A DNA stretch of 40,013 nt from Gammaproteobacteria bacterium (GCA_018827205.1 JAHJXZ010000105.1:1-40013), one strand, 5' to 3'; counted from the first letter of the stretch, positions 1-9,018 are shown. A program made the numbers and translations. Notes: generated by a model from the sequence alone, not told the origin.

Positions 1-1386
1 CGCTGGGTCCTGGAAAAAGCCCTGCAACAGGAAGGCATGACCACCCAGAGCTTCGACAGCGCCGATGGCGTGCTCAGCCGCCTGACCCGCCAGCAACCTG
101 ATGTGATCATTTCCGACATTCGCATGCCCGGCTCCAGCGGCCTGGACCTGCTGGCACGCATCCGCGAGCTGTACCCGCGCCTGCCAGTGATCATCATGAC
201 CGCCCACTCCGACCTGGACAGCGCGGTGGCCTCCTACCAGGGCGGCGCATTCGAATACCTGCCCAAGCCATTCGATGTCGACGAAGCCGTCTCTCTGGTC
301 AAGCGCGCGAATCTGCATGCCCAGGAACAGCAAAGCCTGGCCGTACCGGTCGAGCAACCACGCACGCCAGAGATCATCGGCGAAGCGCCGGCCATGCAGG
401 AGGTGTTTCGCGCCATTGGTCGACTCTCGCACTCCAACATCACCGTGCTGATCAACGGCGAGTCTGGTACCGGCAAGGAGCTGGTCGCCCACGCCCTGCA
501 CCGCCACAGCCCGCGCGCCGCGTCACCGTTTATCGCACTGAACATGGCGGCGATTCCGAAAGACCTGATGGAGTCCGAGCTGTTCGGCCACGAGAAAGGC
601 GCCTTCACCGGCGCGGCTAACCAGCGTCGCGGCCGTTTCGAGCAGGCCGACGGCGGTACACTATTTCTCGATGAAATCGGCGATATGCCGGCCGACACTC
701 AGACCCGCCTGCTGCGCGTACTGGCCGACGGTGAGTTTTACCGGGTCGGCGGCCACACCCCGGTCAAAGTGGACGTGCGCATCATTGCCGCCACCCACCA
801 GAATCTTGAAAGCCTGGTGCAGGCCGGCAAGTTCCGTGAAGACTTGTTCCACCGCCTCAACGTAATTCGCATCCACATCCCGCGCCTGTCGGACCGCCGT
901 GAAGACATTCCGACCCTGGCCCGGCATTTCCTCAGCCGCGCCGCGCTGGAGCTGGCAGTCGAGCCCAAGCTGCTGAAAAGCGAAACCGAAGATTATCTGC
1001 AGCAGCTACCGTGGCCAGGCAACGTGCGCCAGCTGGAAAACACCTGCCGCTGGATCACCGTCATGGCCTCGGGCCGTGAAGTGCATGTCGACGACCTGCC
1101 ACCGGAGCTGCTCAGTCAACCGCAGGAAAGCGCGCCAGTCAGCAACTGGGAACAGGCGCTGCGCCAGTGGGCCGATCAGGCTTTGGGCCGCGGCCAGTCC
1201 AACCTGCTGGACACCGCCGTGCCGGCCTTCGAGCGGATCATGATCGAAACAGCCCTCAAGCACACCGCCGGCCGCCGCCGCGACGCCGCCGTGCTGCTGG
1301 GCTGGGGCCGCAACACCCTGACGCGCAAGATCAAGGAACTGGGCATGAACGTCGAAAGCGCCGATGACGAGGACAGCGACGACTGA
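1..1386 (+). CDS. ntrC: Nitrogen regulation response regulator NtrC (5' truncated by window edge)
   Basis: Sigma-54-dependent response regulator of the NtrB/NtrC system, controlling nitrogen assimilation genes in the cytoplasm. The frame is open from base 1, so the start and about 15 residues lie upstream; the ATG at 37 is internal. The receiver domain has the phospho-acceptor Asp at 115-117 in ISDIRMPG. The central AAA+ domain shows Walker A GESGTGKE, the sigma-54 contact loop GAFTGA and Walker B GGTLFLDEIGD. The C-terminus ends in a Fis-type helix-turn-helix (RRDAAVLLGWGRNTLTRKI). ntrB would be expected just upstream. The gene converges on the msh operon, with a shared hairpin between them. 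Identity as NtrC rather than another NtrC-family regulator rests on full-length resemblance and synteny. Confidence 0.96.
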   Translation, partial: RWVLEKALQQEGMTTQSFDSADGVLSRLTRQQPDVIISDIRMPGSSGLDLLARIRELYPRLPVIIMTAHSDLDSAVASYQGGAFEYLPKPFDVDEAVSLVKRANLHAQEQQSLAVPVEQPRTPEIIGEAPAMQEVFRAIGRLSHSNITVLINGESGTGKELVAHALHRHSPRAASPFIALNMAAIPKDLMESELFGHEKGAFTGAANQRRGRFEQADGGTLFLDEIGDMPADTQTRLLRVLADGEFYRVGGHTPVKVDVRIIAATHQNLESLVQAGKFREDLFHRLNVIRIHIPRLSDRREDIPTLARHFLSRAALELAVEPKLLKSETEDYLQQLPWPGNVRQLENTCRWITVMASGREVHVDDLPPELLSQPQESAPVSNWEQALRQWADQALGRGQSNLLDTAVPAFERIMIETALKHTAGRRRDAAVLLGWGRNTLTRKIKELGMNVESADDEDSDD

Positions 1387-1413
1387 GTCATCGCCACCCT
1401 CAGGGCTAACAAG

Positions 1414-1444
1414 ACAGGGCCGCCGCACAGGCGGCCCTGCTGTT
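1414..1444. terminator. Bidirectional terminator between ntrC and mshQ
   Basis: Perfect 10-bp GC-rich inverted repeat, CAGGGCCGCC (1415-1424) and GGCGGCCCTG (1430-1439), with a 5-nt loop. A short T-rich tract (CTGTTT) follows on the + strand and a weaker TGTCTTG on the - strand. It sits in the 58-bp gap between two convergent stop codons, so it can end both ntrC and msh transcripts. The U-tracts are imperfect. Confidence 0.65.
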
Positions 1445-4400
1445 TCAGCGATACAACTCGCGGCGAAAGATCAGTGGCGGTGAACCCTGGTAAATGCCGA
1501 AGGTGGCCAGGCCTCTGGCCATTTCCCGACCATTGCCCTGCCAATCGTAGTAGAGCCAGGTCGGAGGCAGTGCCGGCAGAAAACTGGCCCGGACCGAACC
1601 ATCGTTGCCCGCGCCCGGCGCAGTCAAGTTGAGCAGTCCCACACCCGCCAGTGGCCCACTCAAGCTGACAGTGGTGTCACCCACGGCTAGGTTGCCACTG
1701 TGGTCTGTCAGGGCCGCTGCGCCGAGCAGGGCTGCGCTGCAGTTGTCCAGCCCTTCGCTCATAAAGGCATTGCCCCCAGCAGTATTCTGCCAACTTTGTA
1801 CGTTGACCGGCAGGCTAAGCGCCTGTAACTCGGAGCCATGGGCATTGCCGATATGCAGGCGACCCAGACGCACTTCACTACCCGGTTCGTCGGTAAAGTC
1901 GTAGGCAAAGTCAGTACAGTCTGTGCCACCGCCATGGCAGGCACCGTCGGCGTCGCTCAGACTGGCGGCACTGAAACGTTGATTGAGCCGTGCCATAAAG
2001 GGTAGATCGATCGCCTCAGGCGCTATCGCCGGCACATAACTCAGACGCTCACCGCTGTAGCGGTACTCTCGCAGCCCATCGCCATTATCCGCACCGGCAA
2101 CCGACACCGACGCACTATCCAGCACCTGCAAGCGCGTATCCAGGGAATTGCCTAGAGTCGAACTGTAAACCCCACTGGCCGGAGGATTAAGGCGCCAGAA
2201 CGTCTCCCGATCATAGTTGCGGGTAACCCCACCCTGGCGATTACGCCCGCTGATGGTCAGCACCGGCTCACGGTTTGGGGCAAAGCTCATCGGCTGCCCC
2301 TGATAGCTGAAACTGCCGCAACTGGGTGTCAGGCTGGCAGTGCCCACAGCTTGCAGGTAGGCCGGAATAAAGCGCCCAGTCAGCTCACTGCTGCCACCAC
2401 TGACCGCTTCACCGAAGTAGCTGGCCTGAGGTGCAGCACTCAAGCGGAATACCCCCACCTCGGACACCGCAGCGCCGACACCAGTCCGCGGCCCCAGCAC
2501 ATGGCTATACGCTGGCGGGCTCACGCTGCCATTGTCAGCGCCAGATGGGGCGACTACTGCGCTGCTCAGGGCGATATTGCCGAGGCGGAAATTGGGCGTC
2601 ACCAGATTATCCGCCAATGCCTCAGCGGTAAGCGCTTCGCCATCGCTTTGCCAGGCCACCGCCGCAATACGCAACTGGAACGGGTCACCCGCACGCACAC
2701 CACCGGGGAACACCGGGCAACTAATATCGGCGCTGCTGCACACGCCATCGGCCTGCAGTAACAAGCCATAGGGTTTACTGACGAACTGATCGACTCCGGT
2801 CATGACCAGCCCCGCTTCTTCGCCCGTCGTCGGCGCGTACCTGGCGTTGAGAGTCATCATGCCGGCATCGGTATAACGCACACGCACAGTGGCCTGAGCA
2901 CCAGGGCCGAAGGTCAGGTCAAGCCCGTTGCCCGGTGCGCTGCCTGCCACATCAGTGCCATTGACCTGTACCGGCCGCGTGCCCGTAACTGGGTCGCTGT
3001 AGCCAGACCAGAACTGAACACGCCGAGTTCCGGCTTCGAAGGCGGGCACGCAAAGCTGCGTACTGTTGTCCTTTCGCACCGCGCGCAGTTGGATATCCGC
3101 CGACTCTTTATTGGCCAGCAGATTGGGCACATCAAACAGAAAGCCGCTGTCCGCAAAAATGATCTGGCAATTTGCCGTGCTGCAAGTGGTTTGACTGTTG
3201 GGCTTAGTTGTCGGCTGCGAGGCTGTAACGCCGAGCGTGCGCGCCCCTACCGTATTGCCCCGCAACTGCAGTACGGCGCTGCCGCCAGAGAAACTGAGCA
3301 AGTTACCGTTACTCAGACTTGCCGGCGCCTGCGCAGTCCAGCCTGTGGCTGGGGCCAATGTCAGGCTGACAGGGTCGCTATAGAGATGCGAACAATCACT
3401 GTTCATGCAGGCTCGCACAATCACCTGCTGCGGACTGCAGGTCAGTCCTGGGGAGATATAGGTGAAGTCGAAGTGATCGACCTGCTCGGCAATCGGCTTG
3501 ATATTGATTGCGCAGACCTGCAGGTCGTCCAATTCATGAATATTGGTCGAACCGCCAGTAGAGCCGGTCAGCGACAGATAGAGATCTTCCGGCAGCGACG
3601 CTTGCCCCGCCGCCGTCAGCACATTGATGCTATCCAGGTTGGGCAGCACAACAAATCCGGCGCCGCTATCGCGCTCAACCGTCAGCCGCGCCGCACCGGT
3701 AAACCGCCCGTCCACAGTAATGCGGTAAAGGTGACCGGGCGCAGGCGTGGTACTACCGGCGTTATCGATTCCCGGGCTGAGGTTAGCCGGGGTGCCGGCG
3801 ATATAGCGATAACCTGTTGTGCCTGAGCCGGAACCACGCACCGCAACCGAGTCGAGACGCCGCCCCGGGCCACCCGGGCCACCCTCAGTGGAGAAGTTAC
3901 CAAATTCATCAACCCCGACTCCCAGCCAGCCACCCGCAAAGCCCGTGGTAGCAGCAGTCCCTTTGGTGCCATAGCCCAGCGGCCCGCCAAAGGCACCGGG
4001 TTGCGGGGTAATGGTCGCATCCGAGAGAACCACCGCCACCCCATCCGCGCCGCTGCCGTTGTAGGCGTAATGCCGGAACTGTACTTGGATAAAGTTACCG
4101 GCAGCCGGGAACAAACGCTGCAGGGTGGATGAGGTGGCCACATTGCCCTGGTTGCTGGTCAGACGCATGCGCCCGCCGTTGATAACCGGCGTAAAGGCTG
4201 TACTGCCTCGGCTAGCCACGGCCCAGTCATCGCCCAAGCCGGCACGCCCAAAATCGTCACTGAAGCATTGCAGCGCCAGCTCGCACGGATGCCGCTCGGC
4301 TACCTGCGCCGAGATAGCCGCCGGCGACAAGGCACTGTTATAAATTCGCAGCTCATCCAGTTCACCGTTGAAGTAACGCCCGGCCGTACTCTGGTCTGCA

Positions 4401-5728
4401 CCTAGCTGTAGAGGGTCGGTATTGGCCAGTGGCGTGCCAGTAAAGCTGGCTTGGCCTGCCAGATTGCCGTTGATATAGATGCGTTGATCACCCGGTGCAT
4501 AGCGAATCAGCACATGACTCCACTGCCCTGGTGTTAGCGCCGTAGTGCTATTGAACTCGCGGGTGGCACTGGGTCCTGTGGTCTGCCACCACCAGTTGAC
4601 GGTGCCATTCGGGTTTAGGTGAAACTCATAGTTTTCATCTTTGGACAGAATGCTCATCAAACCCGAAGCTGGCAGGGTTCGCGGCCGGACCCAGATACCG
4701 ATGCTGAAGGTGTCCTGCAGCGTCAGTAGCCCACTGTGCGCACGTTGCACATACTGACTGGAGGCGGTGTTGAAACTGCCGTAGCGGCAGGTGCCCTGGG
4801 CATTCACGGTCGGCAGGGCCGGCGTGGTATTGCCGGTGACAGCACCATTGAATACTGTGCCGGGCAGATCATTGCCGGAAGCATCCAACACCTCCCCTGC
4901 GGCACCTGACCAGTTCAGTTCATCCAGCGACCAACTGAGCAATGGCCCAGCCTGGCATGCATTACCAGGTGTTGAGTTGGGTAAACAACTGCCCGTGACA
5001 GAACTTGCATTATTGACGTTTACGGTCGAATAACCAGGCGCCGTAAAACTGCCATAAGCAGTGGTGTTATTGAGGGTAATGGCGCCACTGACGGAATTGA
5101 CTGTCACATATACGCCGGGACGACCCACGGTGCTGTTGGTAAAGGTCACCGTGCTGGCGCCACTCACCGTACCGGAAAGCATGTCCACACCGGTGAAGGT
5201 TGCCGAGTTGTTGGCTGCAAAAAAATCGGCCTGGATGGTGCCGCCAGTGATGCTGATACCCGATGAATTGGATCGCGCACCACCGAGCAGGTCCGTGCCA
5301 TTAGTGGTAACCGTGCAGCAGCCACTGAGCACCAGGCCACTGACACGACCGCCACTCAAGGAAATACTGCCCGTATTGGCAGTGACTGTGCCATTGATCA
5401 CCGAATTAGCGGCCGAGAACTGATTGGAACTGGCGCGCAGGTTGATTGCACGGTCACCTGCGCCAGCCGTGGTTGCCGTCAGGCTGACAGCCTGAGCCAC
5501 CACCTCAATGTTCGTGGCCGTAGACACTGTCAGCACATCATTGGCCGCCGTTGTCAGGGTGCCATTGCAGGTAAAGGTTGTGCCCGAACGGCTCCAGGCA
5601 CCGGAGCATATGGACGGTGAGCCGCTGACAACTGTGCCGCCACTGGTATTGAAGGTATAGGTCGCTGCCAGCGCCGGCAGCGGAAGCAGCACCAGTAGCG
5701 CCAGGATTCTGAGCAACATCGGTTTCAT
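1445..5728 (-). CDS. mshQ: MshQ, large MSHA-pilus-associated surface protein with lectin-like domains
   Basis: Last gene of the msh operon, 1427 aa. A Sec signal peptide (MKPMLLRILALLVLLPLPALA) precedes a beta-rich, Thr/Ser/Gly-rich region to about residue 260. Next comes a LamG-type jellyroll (about 261-480, ending in LDELRIYNSALSPAAI). A second jellyroll resembling L-type lectins follows (about 487-745, with GADGVAVVLSDA and LGVGVDEFGN). The long C-terminal region matches what I know as the MshQ/DUF6701 type and ends in LATFGIYQGSPPLIFRRELY. The ATG overlaps the mshP stop (ATGA). In Vibrio and Shewanella, MshQ is assigned to the MSHA system without a firmly established function. A tip adhesin role is inferred from the signal peptide, size and lectin-like folds. 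There is no prepilin cleavage site. Confidence 0.9.
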   Translation of the reverse strand: MKPMLLRILALLVLLPLPALAATYTFNTSGGTVVSGSPSICSGAWSRSGTTFTCNGTLTTAANDVLTVSTATNIEVVAQAVSLTATTAGAGDRAINLRASSNQFSAANSVINGTVTANTGSISLSGGRVSGLVLSGCCTVTTNGTDLLGGARSNSSGISITGGTIQADFFAANNSATFTGVDMLSGTVSGASTVTFTNSTVGRPGVYVTVNSVSGAITLNNTTAYGSFTAPGYSTVNVNNASSVTGSCLPNSTPGNACQAGPLLSWSLDELNWSGAAGEVLDASGNDLPGTVFNGAVTGNTTPALPTVNAQGTCRYGSFNTASSQYVQRAHSGLLTLQDTFSIGIWVRPRTLPASGLMSILSKDENYEFHLNPNGTVNWWWQTTGPSATREFNSTTALTPGQWSHVLIRYAPGDQRIYINGNLAGQASFTGTPLANTDPLQLGADQSTAGRYFNGELDELRIYNSALSPAAISAQVAERHPCELALQCFSDDFGRAGLGDDWAVASRGSTAFTPVINGGRMRLTSNQGNVATSSTLQRLFPAAGNFIQVQFRHYAYNGSGADGVAVVLSDATITPQPGAFGGPLGYGTKGTAATTGFAGGWLGVGVDEFGNFSTEGGPGGPGRRLDSVAVRGSGSGTTGYRYIAGTPANLSPGIDNAGSTTPAPGHLYRITVDGRFTGAARLTVERDSGAGFVVLPNLDSINVLTAAGQASLPEDLYLSLTGSTGGSTNIHELDDLQVCAINIKPIAEQVDHFDFTYISPGLTCSPQQVIVRACMNSDCSHLYSDPVSLTLAPATGWTAQAPASLSNGNLLSFSGGSAVLQLRGNTVGARTLGVTASQPTTKPNSQTTCSTANCQIIFADSGFLFDVPNLLANKESADIQLRAVRKDNSTQLCVPAFEAGTRRVQFWSGYSDPVTGTRPVQVNGTDVAGSAPGNGLDLTFGPGAQATVRVRYTDAGMMTLNARYAPTTGEEAGLVMTGVDQFVSKPYGLLLQADGVCSSADISCPVFPGGVRAGDPFQLRIAAVAWQSDGEALTAEALADNLVTPNFRLGNIALSSAVVAPSGADNGSVSPPAYSHVLGPRTGVGAAVSEVGVFRLSAAPQASYFGEAVSGGSSELTGRFIPAYLQAVGTASLTPSCGSFSYQGQPMSFAPNREPVLTISGRNRQGGVTRNYDRETFWRLNPPASGVYSSTLGNSLDTRLQVLDSASVSVAGADNGDGLREYRYSGERLSYVPAIAPEAIDLPFMARLNQRFSAASLSDADGACHGGGTDCTDFAYDFTDEPGSEVRLGRLHIGNAHGSELQALSLPVNVQSWQNTAGGNAFMSEGLDNCSAALLGAAALTDHSGNLAVGDTTVSLSGPLAGVGLLNLTAPGAGNDGSVRASFLPALPPTWLYYDWQGNGREMARGLATFGIYQGSPPLIFRRELYR

Positions 5729-6153
5729 CGCTCCACCGTCGCGGTCAGTTGTCGGAAAGCATAATCCGGTCGCTCGCCAGGAATGCCATTTTGCGCGGTC
5801 GCGGTAAAACGAAAGATCTGAATAGGCGTGCCATCTGCATCGGTGTAATTACTTGCAACGCAGACCACACCCACCGTGAACTCACTCAACCCACTGCCGG
5901 CCAGACTGGGCGAACCCGACGCACAAAGACCGGCATTGGCCGACTGACTGATCCCCCACTCCAGGCCCGCCCTGGCCGCCTGGTAAGCCCGAGCCTGCTG
6001 AATGGCCAGCGCATTGCTGCCGTGCTGCACCGATGCCAGGCGCGACATGGCGATGACCACCAGGCTGACGATGATCATCACAAACATCGCAGCCACCAGG
6101 CCAAAGCCACGGCTGCCGCGTATGGGCAAGAGATCAGGGCGCATTATCGACAT
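5725..6153 (-). CDS. mshP: MshP, minor prepilin-like protein lacking Glu5
   Basis: 142 aa. A leader of about 16 residues ends in Gly16, followed by FGLVAAMFVMIIVSLVVIAMS, a class III prepilin-type hydrophobic helix. The conserved Glu at mature position 5 is replaced by Ala21. The same loss is typical of tip-type pseudopilins of the GspK/PilX class, so a position at or near the pilus tip is inferred. The rest resembles the MshP/PilX N-terminal family (AIQQARAYQAARAGLEWG). It overlaps mshO by 20 bp upstream and mshQ by 4 bp downstream. An in-frame ATG at 6144 is an alternative start. Confidence 0.87.
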   Translation of the reverse strand: MSIMRPDLLPIRGSRGFGLVAAMFVMIIVSLVVIAMSRLASVQHGSNALAIQQARAYQAARAGLEWGISQSANAGLCASGSPSLAGSGLSEFTVGVVCVASNYTDADGTPIQIFRFTATAQNGIPGERPDYAFRQLTATVER

Positions 6154-7081
6154 GCACCTGTTGTAGCAGTTGCAGGTTTTCCCCGGCCTGACTGATGCTC
6201 AAACTCAGGGTCAGCAGCCCGGCACGCTGGGTGCTGCCGGCCTGGTACTCAAAACGGCTGGCCGCGCAATCGACACGGGCAGCAACCGGCTGCGGGTTGG
6301 CGCCAGCGGGCGGCACGCTGGGCATGCTTGAAAGCAACTGGTTATAGCTGTAACGCAGCAGCTGCCCACCCTGGCAGCGATAGCCCACAACCGTTTGGGC
6401 CAGATACACGCGTCGCTGAGGTGAAGCAAAGGCAAAGCTGAAGCCACCAGCCGGCAGATTACCCAGGCTGATATGCCGCTCGCCGCTAGGTGGCGAAGCC
6501 AGCAAACCAAAGGTCACCCCGGTGGGCGTAATAACCCCTGGATTAGCAGCTGCCCACACATTGCTGCCTGGAACCGGGTTACCACCCGATTCGGCACCCG
6601 TGTTGTACAACACCAGCCAGCGCGCGCCACTCGGGTCCAGATCGGCATCCAGCACCTGCACACTATTGCACAGCCCACCCTCGGTGGTACTGGCGCAGCT
6701 CCCTGCCACTTCGTTACTAAAGCGCAAGGCATCTACACCGATGCGGTTGGGCCGATAGCGTGCTGCGCTGTGGATTAAAAGCAGCTCCATGGCTTGGCCA
6801 TCGGCGCTGACGCGTAACGAGTTGGGCACAGCCAGACGCACATCCCGACTCATGCGATTGAGTGCTCCCGCAGCCTGGTCGACCAACTCGGCGCGGCGAC
6901 TCTGGTCGACAAAACTACTTAGCGGGTTGGACAGCACCGTGCTGATCATCACTGCTACCACTCCGGCCAGGGCGATAACCATAACCAACTCGACCAGGGT
7001 AAAACCGGCAATACGATGCAAGCGACCAAGCGCTCTCGGCGCACTCCGCCAGCGCCCAATGCCCCGCATCAACCGACTCAT
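6134..7081 (-). CDS. mshO: MshO, minor prepilin
   Basis: 315 aa. A long basic leader ends at Gly26, followed by the canonical prepilin motif FTLVELVMVIALAGVVAVMIS with Glu at mature position 5. The size fits MshO, the largest of the minor pilins in this locus type. The start codon overlaps the mshD stop as TGATG, supporting 7081. A shorter leader from an internal Met at residue 5 is possible. The C-terminal domain is beta-rich with several Cys residues. It is expected to be processed and methylated by a PilD-type prepilin peptidase encoded elsewhere. Confidence 0.88.
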   Translation of the reverse strand: MSRLMRGIGRWRSAPRALGRLHRIAGFTLVELVMVIALAGVVAVMISTVLSNPLSSFVDQSRRAELVDQAAGALNRMSRDVRLAVPNSLRVSADGQAMELLLIHSAARYRPNRIGVDALRFSNEVAGSCASTTEGGLCNSVQVLDADLDPSGARWLVLYNTGAESGGNPVPGSNVWAAANPGVITPTGVTFGLLASPPSGERHISLGNLPAGGFSFAFASPQRRVYLAQTVVGYRCQGGQLLRYSYNQLLSSMPSVPPAGANPQPVAARVDCAASRFEYQAGSTQRAGLLTLSLSISQAGENLQLLQQVHVDNAP

Positions 7082-7539
7082 CAGTAACGTGCCCTGTAGC
7101 CATCCAGGCGCAAAGCCTGCTCAGCCGGATCACGGACACTGACCTCAACATGCAGCACATCGCTGGCGGCCAGCCCGCCAAGCGCGCGTGGCGTAATCGC
7201 AACCTGCACCCGATAACCGGCTAACGCCGCGATGGCATTACCCTGAGCATTACGCGCCCCGGCATCGTCGAGACCGGCGTAATCACAGACATTGTCGAAC
7301 TGGATACGGCTCGCCGGCGCCGACGGGCAGACAGTTCCACTGGAAGGGTCGAGATAGGCCTGCAGCAGGATTTCCTCGAGATAGGCTTCGGCTATCGACA
7401 GGCTCTGCTGACGCAGCAATGGATCGGCCGAACGGCCGGTAATCGCTGCCATGGCACTGTACAGCGCAGCGGCGGTGATGCCGATGACCACAATGGTGAT
7501 CACCAGCTCGACCAGGGTCATGCCGCGCTGCAGCTTCAT
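7081..7539 (-). CDS. mshD: MshD, minor prepilin
   Basis: 152 aa. The short leader MKLQRG is followed by MTLVELVITIVVIGITAAALYSA. Cleavage after Gly6 would leave Met rather than Phe at mature position 1; Glu is kept at position 5. After the helix comes AEAYLEEILLQAYLDPSSG, a pattern characteristic of MshD. The start overlaps the mshC stop (ATGA) and the stop overlaps the mshO start (TGATG), so it is tightly coupled within the minor-pilin block. It acts as a minor pilin in the periplasm and inner membrane before assembly. Confidence 0.88.
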   Translation of the reverse strand: MKLQRGMTLVELVITIVVIGITAAALYSAMAAITGRSADPLLRQQSLSIAEAYLEEILLQAYLDPSSGTVCPSAPASRIQFDNVCDYAGLDDAGARNAQGNAIAALAGYRVQVAITPRALGGLAASDVLHVEVSVRDPAEQALRLDGYRARY

Positions 7540-7973
7540 TGCACCATCCCGGTTTCCGCGCTCACCACCAGGCTGAACGACCCAATAGCCACGCTGGCAC
7601 CTCCTGCCACAGGCCGGCCGAGGGAATCGAAAACCACAGGGAAATTACTCGGACTCAACGTCACGCCGCTGGGTACCTGGCTGTTGGCAAAAGGTCTTTG
7701 CCCATCCGGTCCTGGCACATCCAGGCTATAGGCACCGCTGCTGCAGCTTGCGGCCTGCCGCACACTGTAGCCCGCAGCACCCAGGCTGACCTGAGTCAGA
7801 CAGCCGCTGGCCACCCCCAGCTTCTGCCCGTAGCGAACGGCAGCTAGCACTTCCTCGTAATACAGGCGCTCATCAAACACCTGCCGATCAAAAAAGCGCG
7901 GACCTACCACGGCCGCGAGAATACCGATGATAACGATGACCATCAGCAGCTCGACCAAGGTGAAGCCGCGCAT
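7536..7973 (-). CDS. mshC: MshC, minor prepilin
   Basis: 145 aa. The leader is extremely short (MRG), followed by FTLVELLMVIVIIGILAAVVGPRFF with Glu at mature position 5. The next segment, FDERLYYEEVLAAVRYGQKLGVASGC, is typical of GspH/MshC-type pseudopilins. The start lies 5 bp after the mshA stop with no strong Shine-Dalgarno, so translation may depend on coupling to mshA. It overlaps mshD by 4 bp. Probably an initiating or tip-proximal minor pilin, inferred from the family. Confidence 0.87.
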   Translation of the reverse strand: MRGFTLVELLMVIVIIGILAAVVGPRFFDRQVFDERLYYEEVLAAVRYGQKLGVASGCLTQVSLGAAGYSVRQAASCSSGAYSLDVPGPDGQRPFANSQVPSGVTLSPSNFPVVFDSLGRPVAGGASVAIGSFSLVVSAETGMVQ

Positions 7974-7978
7974 GGGGA

Positions 7979-8461
7979 TTAACAGCCAGTCGTGGTTCTA
8001 ACAATTGTCGGAGCCGTAATCACTGCCGGCGTACCCGCTGATGTGGCTTCGGTATAGACCACCTGGCATGAAGCCGCAGTAGTCGCACTTTTCGCCTGTA
8101 CAGTCGCAGTGGTGGCAGTGGTAGTGACAACAAAATCACCCGTATTGGTGGCGTCGGTTGCGCTAGTGCCCGTAATGTTTGCCGCCACTACGATGCCTGC
8201 AGCACTGGCATAGCCATTCGAAATGGCCACAGAAGCCCCCTCCAGAGTAACAGTCCCCGGATTCGTACCAGTCGCCAGAAATGCCGAGCGCGTGATTGCA
8301 CTGGCCGATTTCATGGAGCCCTCAACACCCTGGATGGTTGCACGCCGTGCATCGGCACCAAAATCCGCAAACCGCGGCAACGCAAACGCCGCCAGAATGC
8401 CCAGGATCACAATCACCATAATCAGCTCGATCAGGGTAAAACCGCTTTGTTGCTTCTTCAT
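7979..8461 (-). CDS. mshA: MshA, major MSHA pilin
   Basis: 160 aa. Leader MKKQQSG, then FTLIELIMVIVILGILAAFALPRF with Glu at mature position 5. The region after the helix (ADFGADARRATIQGVEGSMKSASAI) is the MshA pattern. The body is unusually rich in Thr, Ala and Val. Two Cys residues, one about 33 from the end and one as the final residue, could close a C-terminal disulfide loop as in type IV pilins. It has its own ribosome binding site (AGAGGAC) upstream and is the second of two pilin genes after mshF, matching the Vibrio order mshB-mshA. Assignment as the major rather than minor pilin is by position and similarity. Confidence 0.88.
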   Translation of the reverse strand: MKKQQSGFTLIELIMVIVILGILAAFALPRFADFGADARRATIQGVEGSMKSASAITRSAFLATGTNPGTVTLEGASVAISNGYASAAGIVVAANITGTSATDATNTGDFVVTTTATTATVQAKSATTAASCQVVYTEATSAGTPAVITAPTIVRTTTGC

Positions 8462-8487
8462 CAGATAGGTCCTCTAACAGCAATTGA

Positions 8488-9000
8488 TCAACGTACGTAG
8501 GTAGTGACGACAGTGCCCGTTGCGGAGTTGTAGACGATCCGGTCACCTGTGGTAGCACTCACTGGCGGGTCGAGTTGATAGGTGTAAGTACAGGTTGTGC
8601 CGGCAGTTGTGGCCACGTAGTCCACCGGAGCAGTCGGTGTCGAGGCAGTGCCAACAGTCGGAGCAGATCCCTGCAAAATCGCGTTCCACAGCTGCACGCA
8701 GTTGAGCGCACCACCGGTTCCGATTGGCCAGCCGCTGGCGTTCACATCCACCAGGCCGTCGCCGTATCCAGTTACATCGGTATCAGGAGTCGTATCCGAG
8801 CCGTTGGAGCGATTCACTTCCCACTGCGAACGAACCAGCAGAACAGCTGAAGCCAATGCACCGCCGGCACCTTTGACGGCACCTTCATGAGCATCCTTGG
8901 AGACGTTGATAAAACGCGGCAGCGCCACAGCGGCAAGAATGCCGAGTATGACGATGACGACAACCAATTCGATCAGGGTAAAGCCTTTGCTGTTCTTCAT
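8488..9000 (-). CDS. mshB: MshB, MSHA pilin-like protein
   Basis: 170 aa. Leader MKNSKG, then FTLIELVVVIVILGILAAVALPRF with Glu at mature position 5. It continues INVSKDAHEGAVKGAGGALASAV, like MshB/MshA of Vibrio and Shewanella. Two Cys residues, in GGALNCVQLW and TTCTYTYQL, are spaced for a disulfide loop. A ribosome binding site (GAGGAAG) lies just upstream. It precedes mshA and follows mshF, the mshB slot in known loci. The N-terminal 30 residues closely resemble MshA while the remainder differs, so the two are diverged paralogs. Which one is the main subunit cannot be proved from sequence alone. Confidence 0.82.
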   Translation of the reverse strand: MKNSKGFTLIELVVVIVILGILAAVALPRFINVSKDAHEGAVKGAGGALASAVLLVRSQWEVNRSNGSDTTPDTDVTGYGDGLVDVNASGWPIGTGGALNCVQLWNAILQGSAPTVGTASTPTAPVDYVATTAGTTCTYTYQLDPPVSATTGDRIVYNSATGTVVTTYVR

Positions 9001-9018
9001 TGCTTCCTCTCAGTCACT

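Noticed and set aside
1387-1444. Mobile-element boundary at the ntrC side of the msh locus
   Set aside because: I compared this edge with the 18924-19374 edge for direct or inverted repeats and saw none; only a terminator is present.
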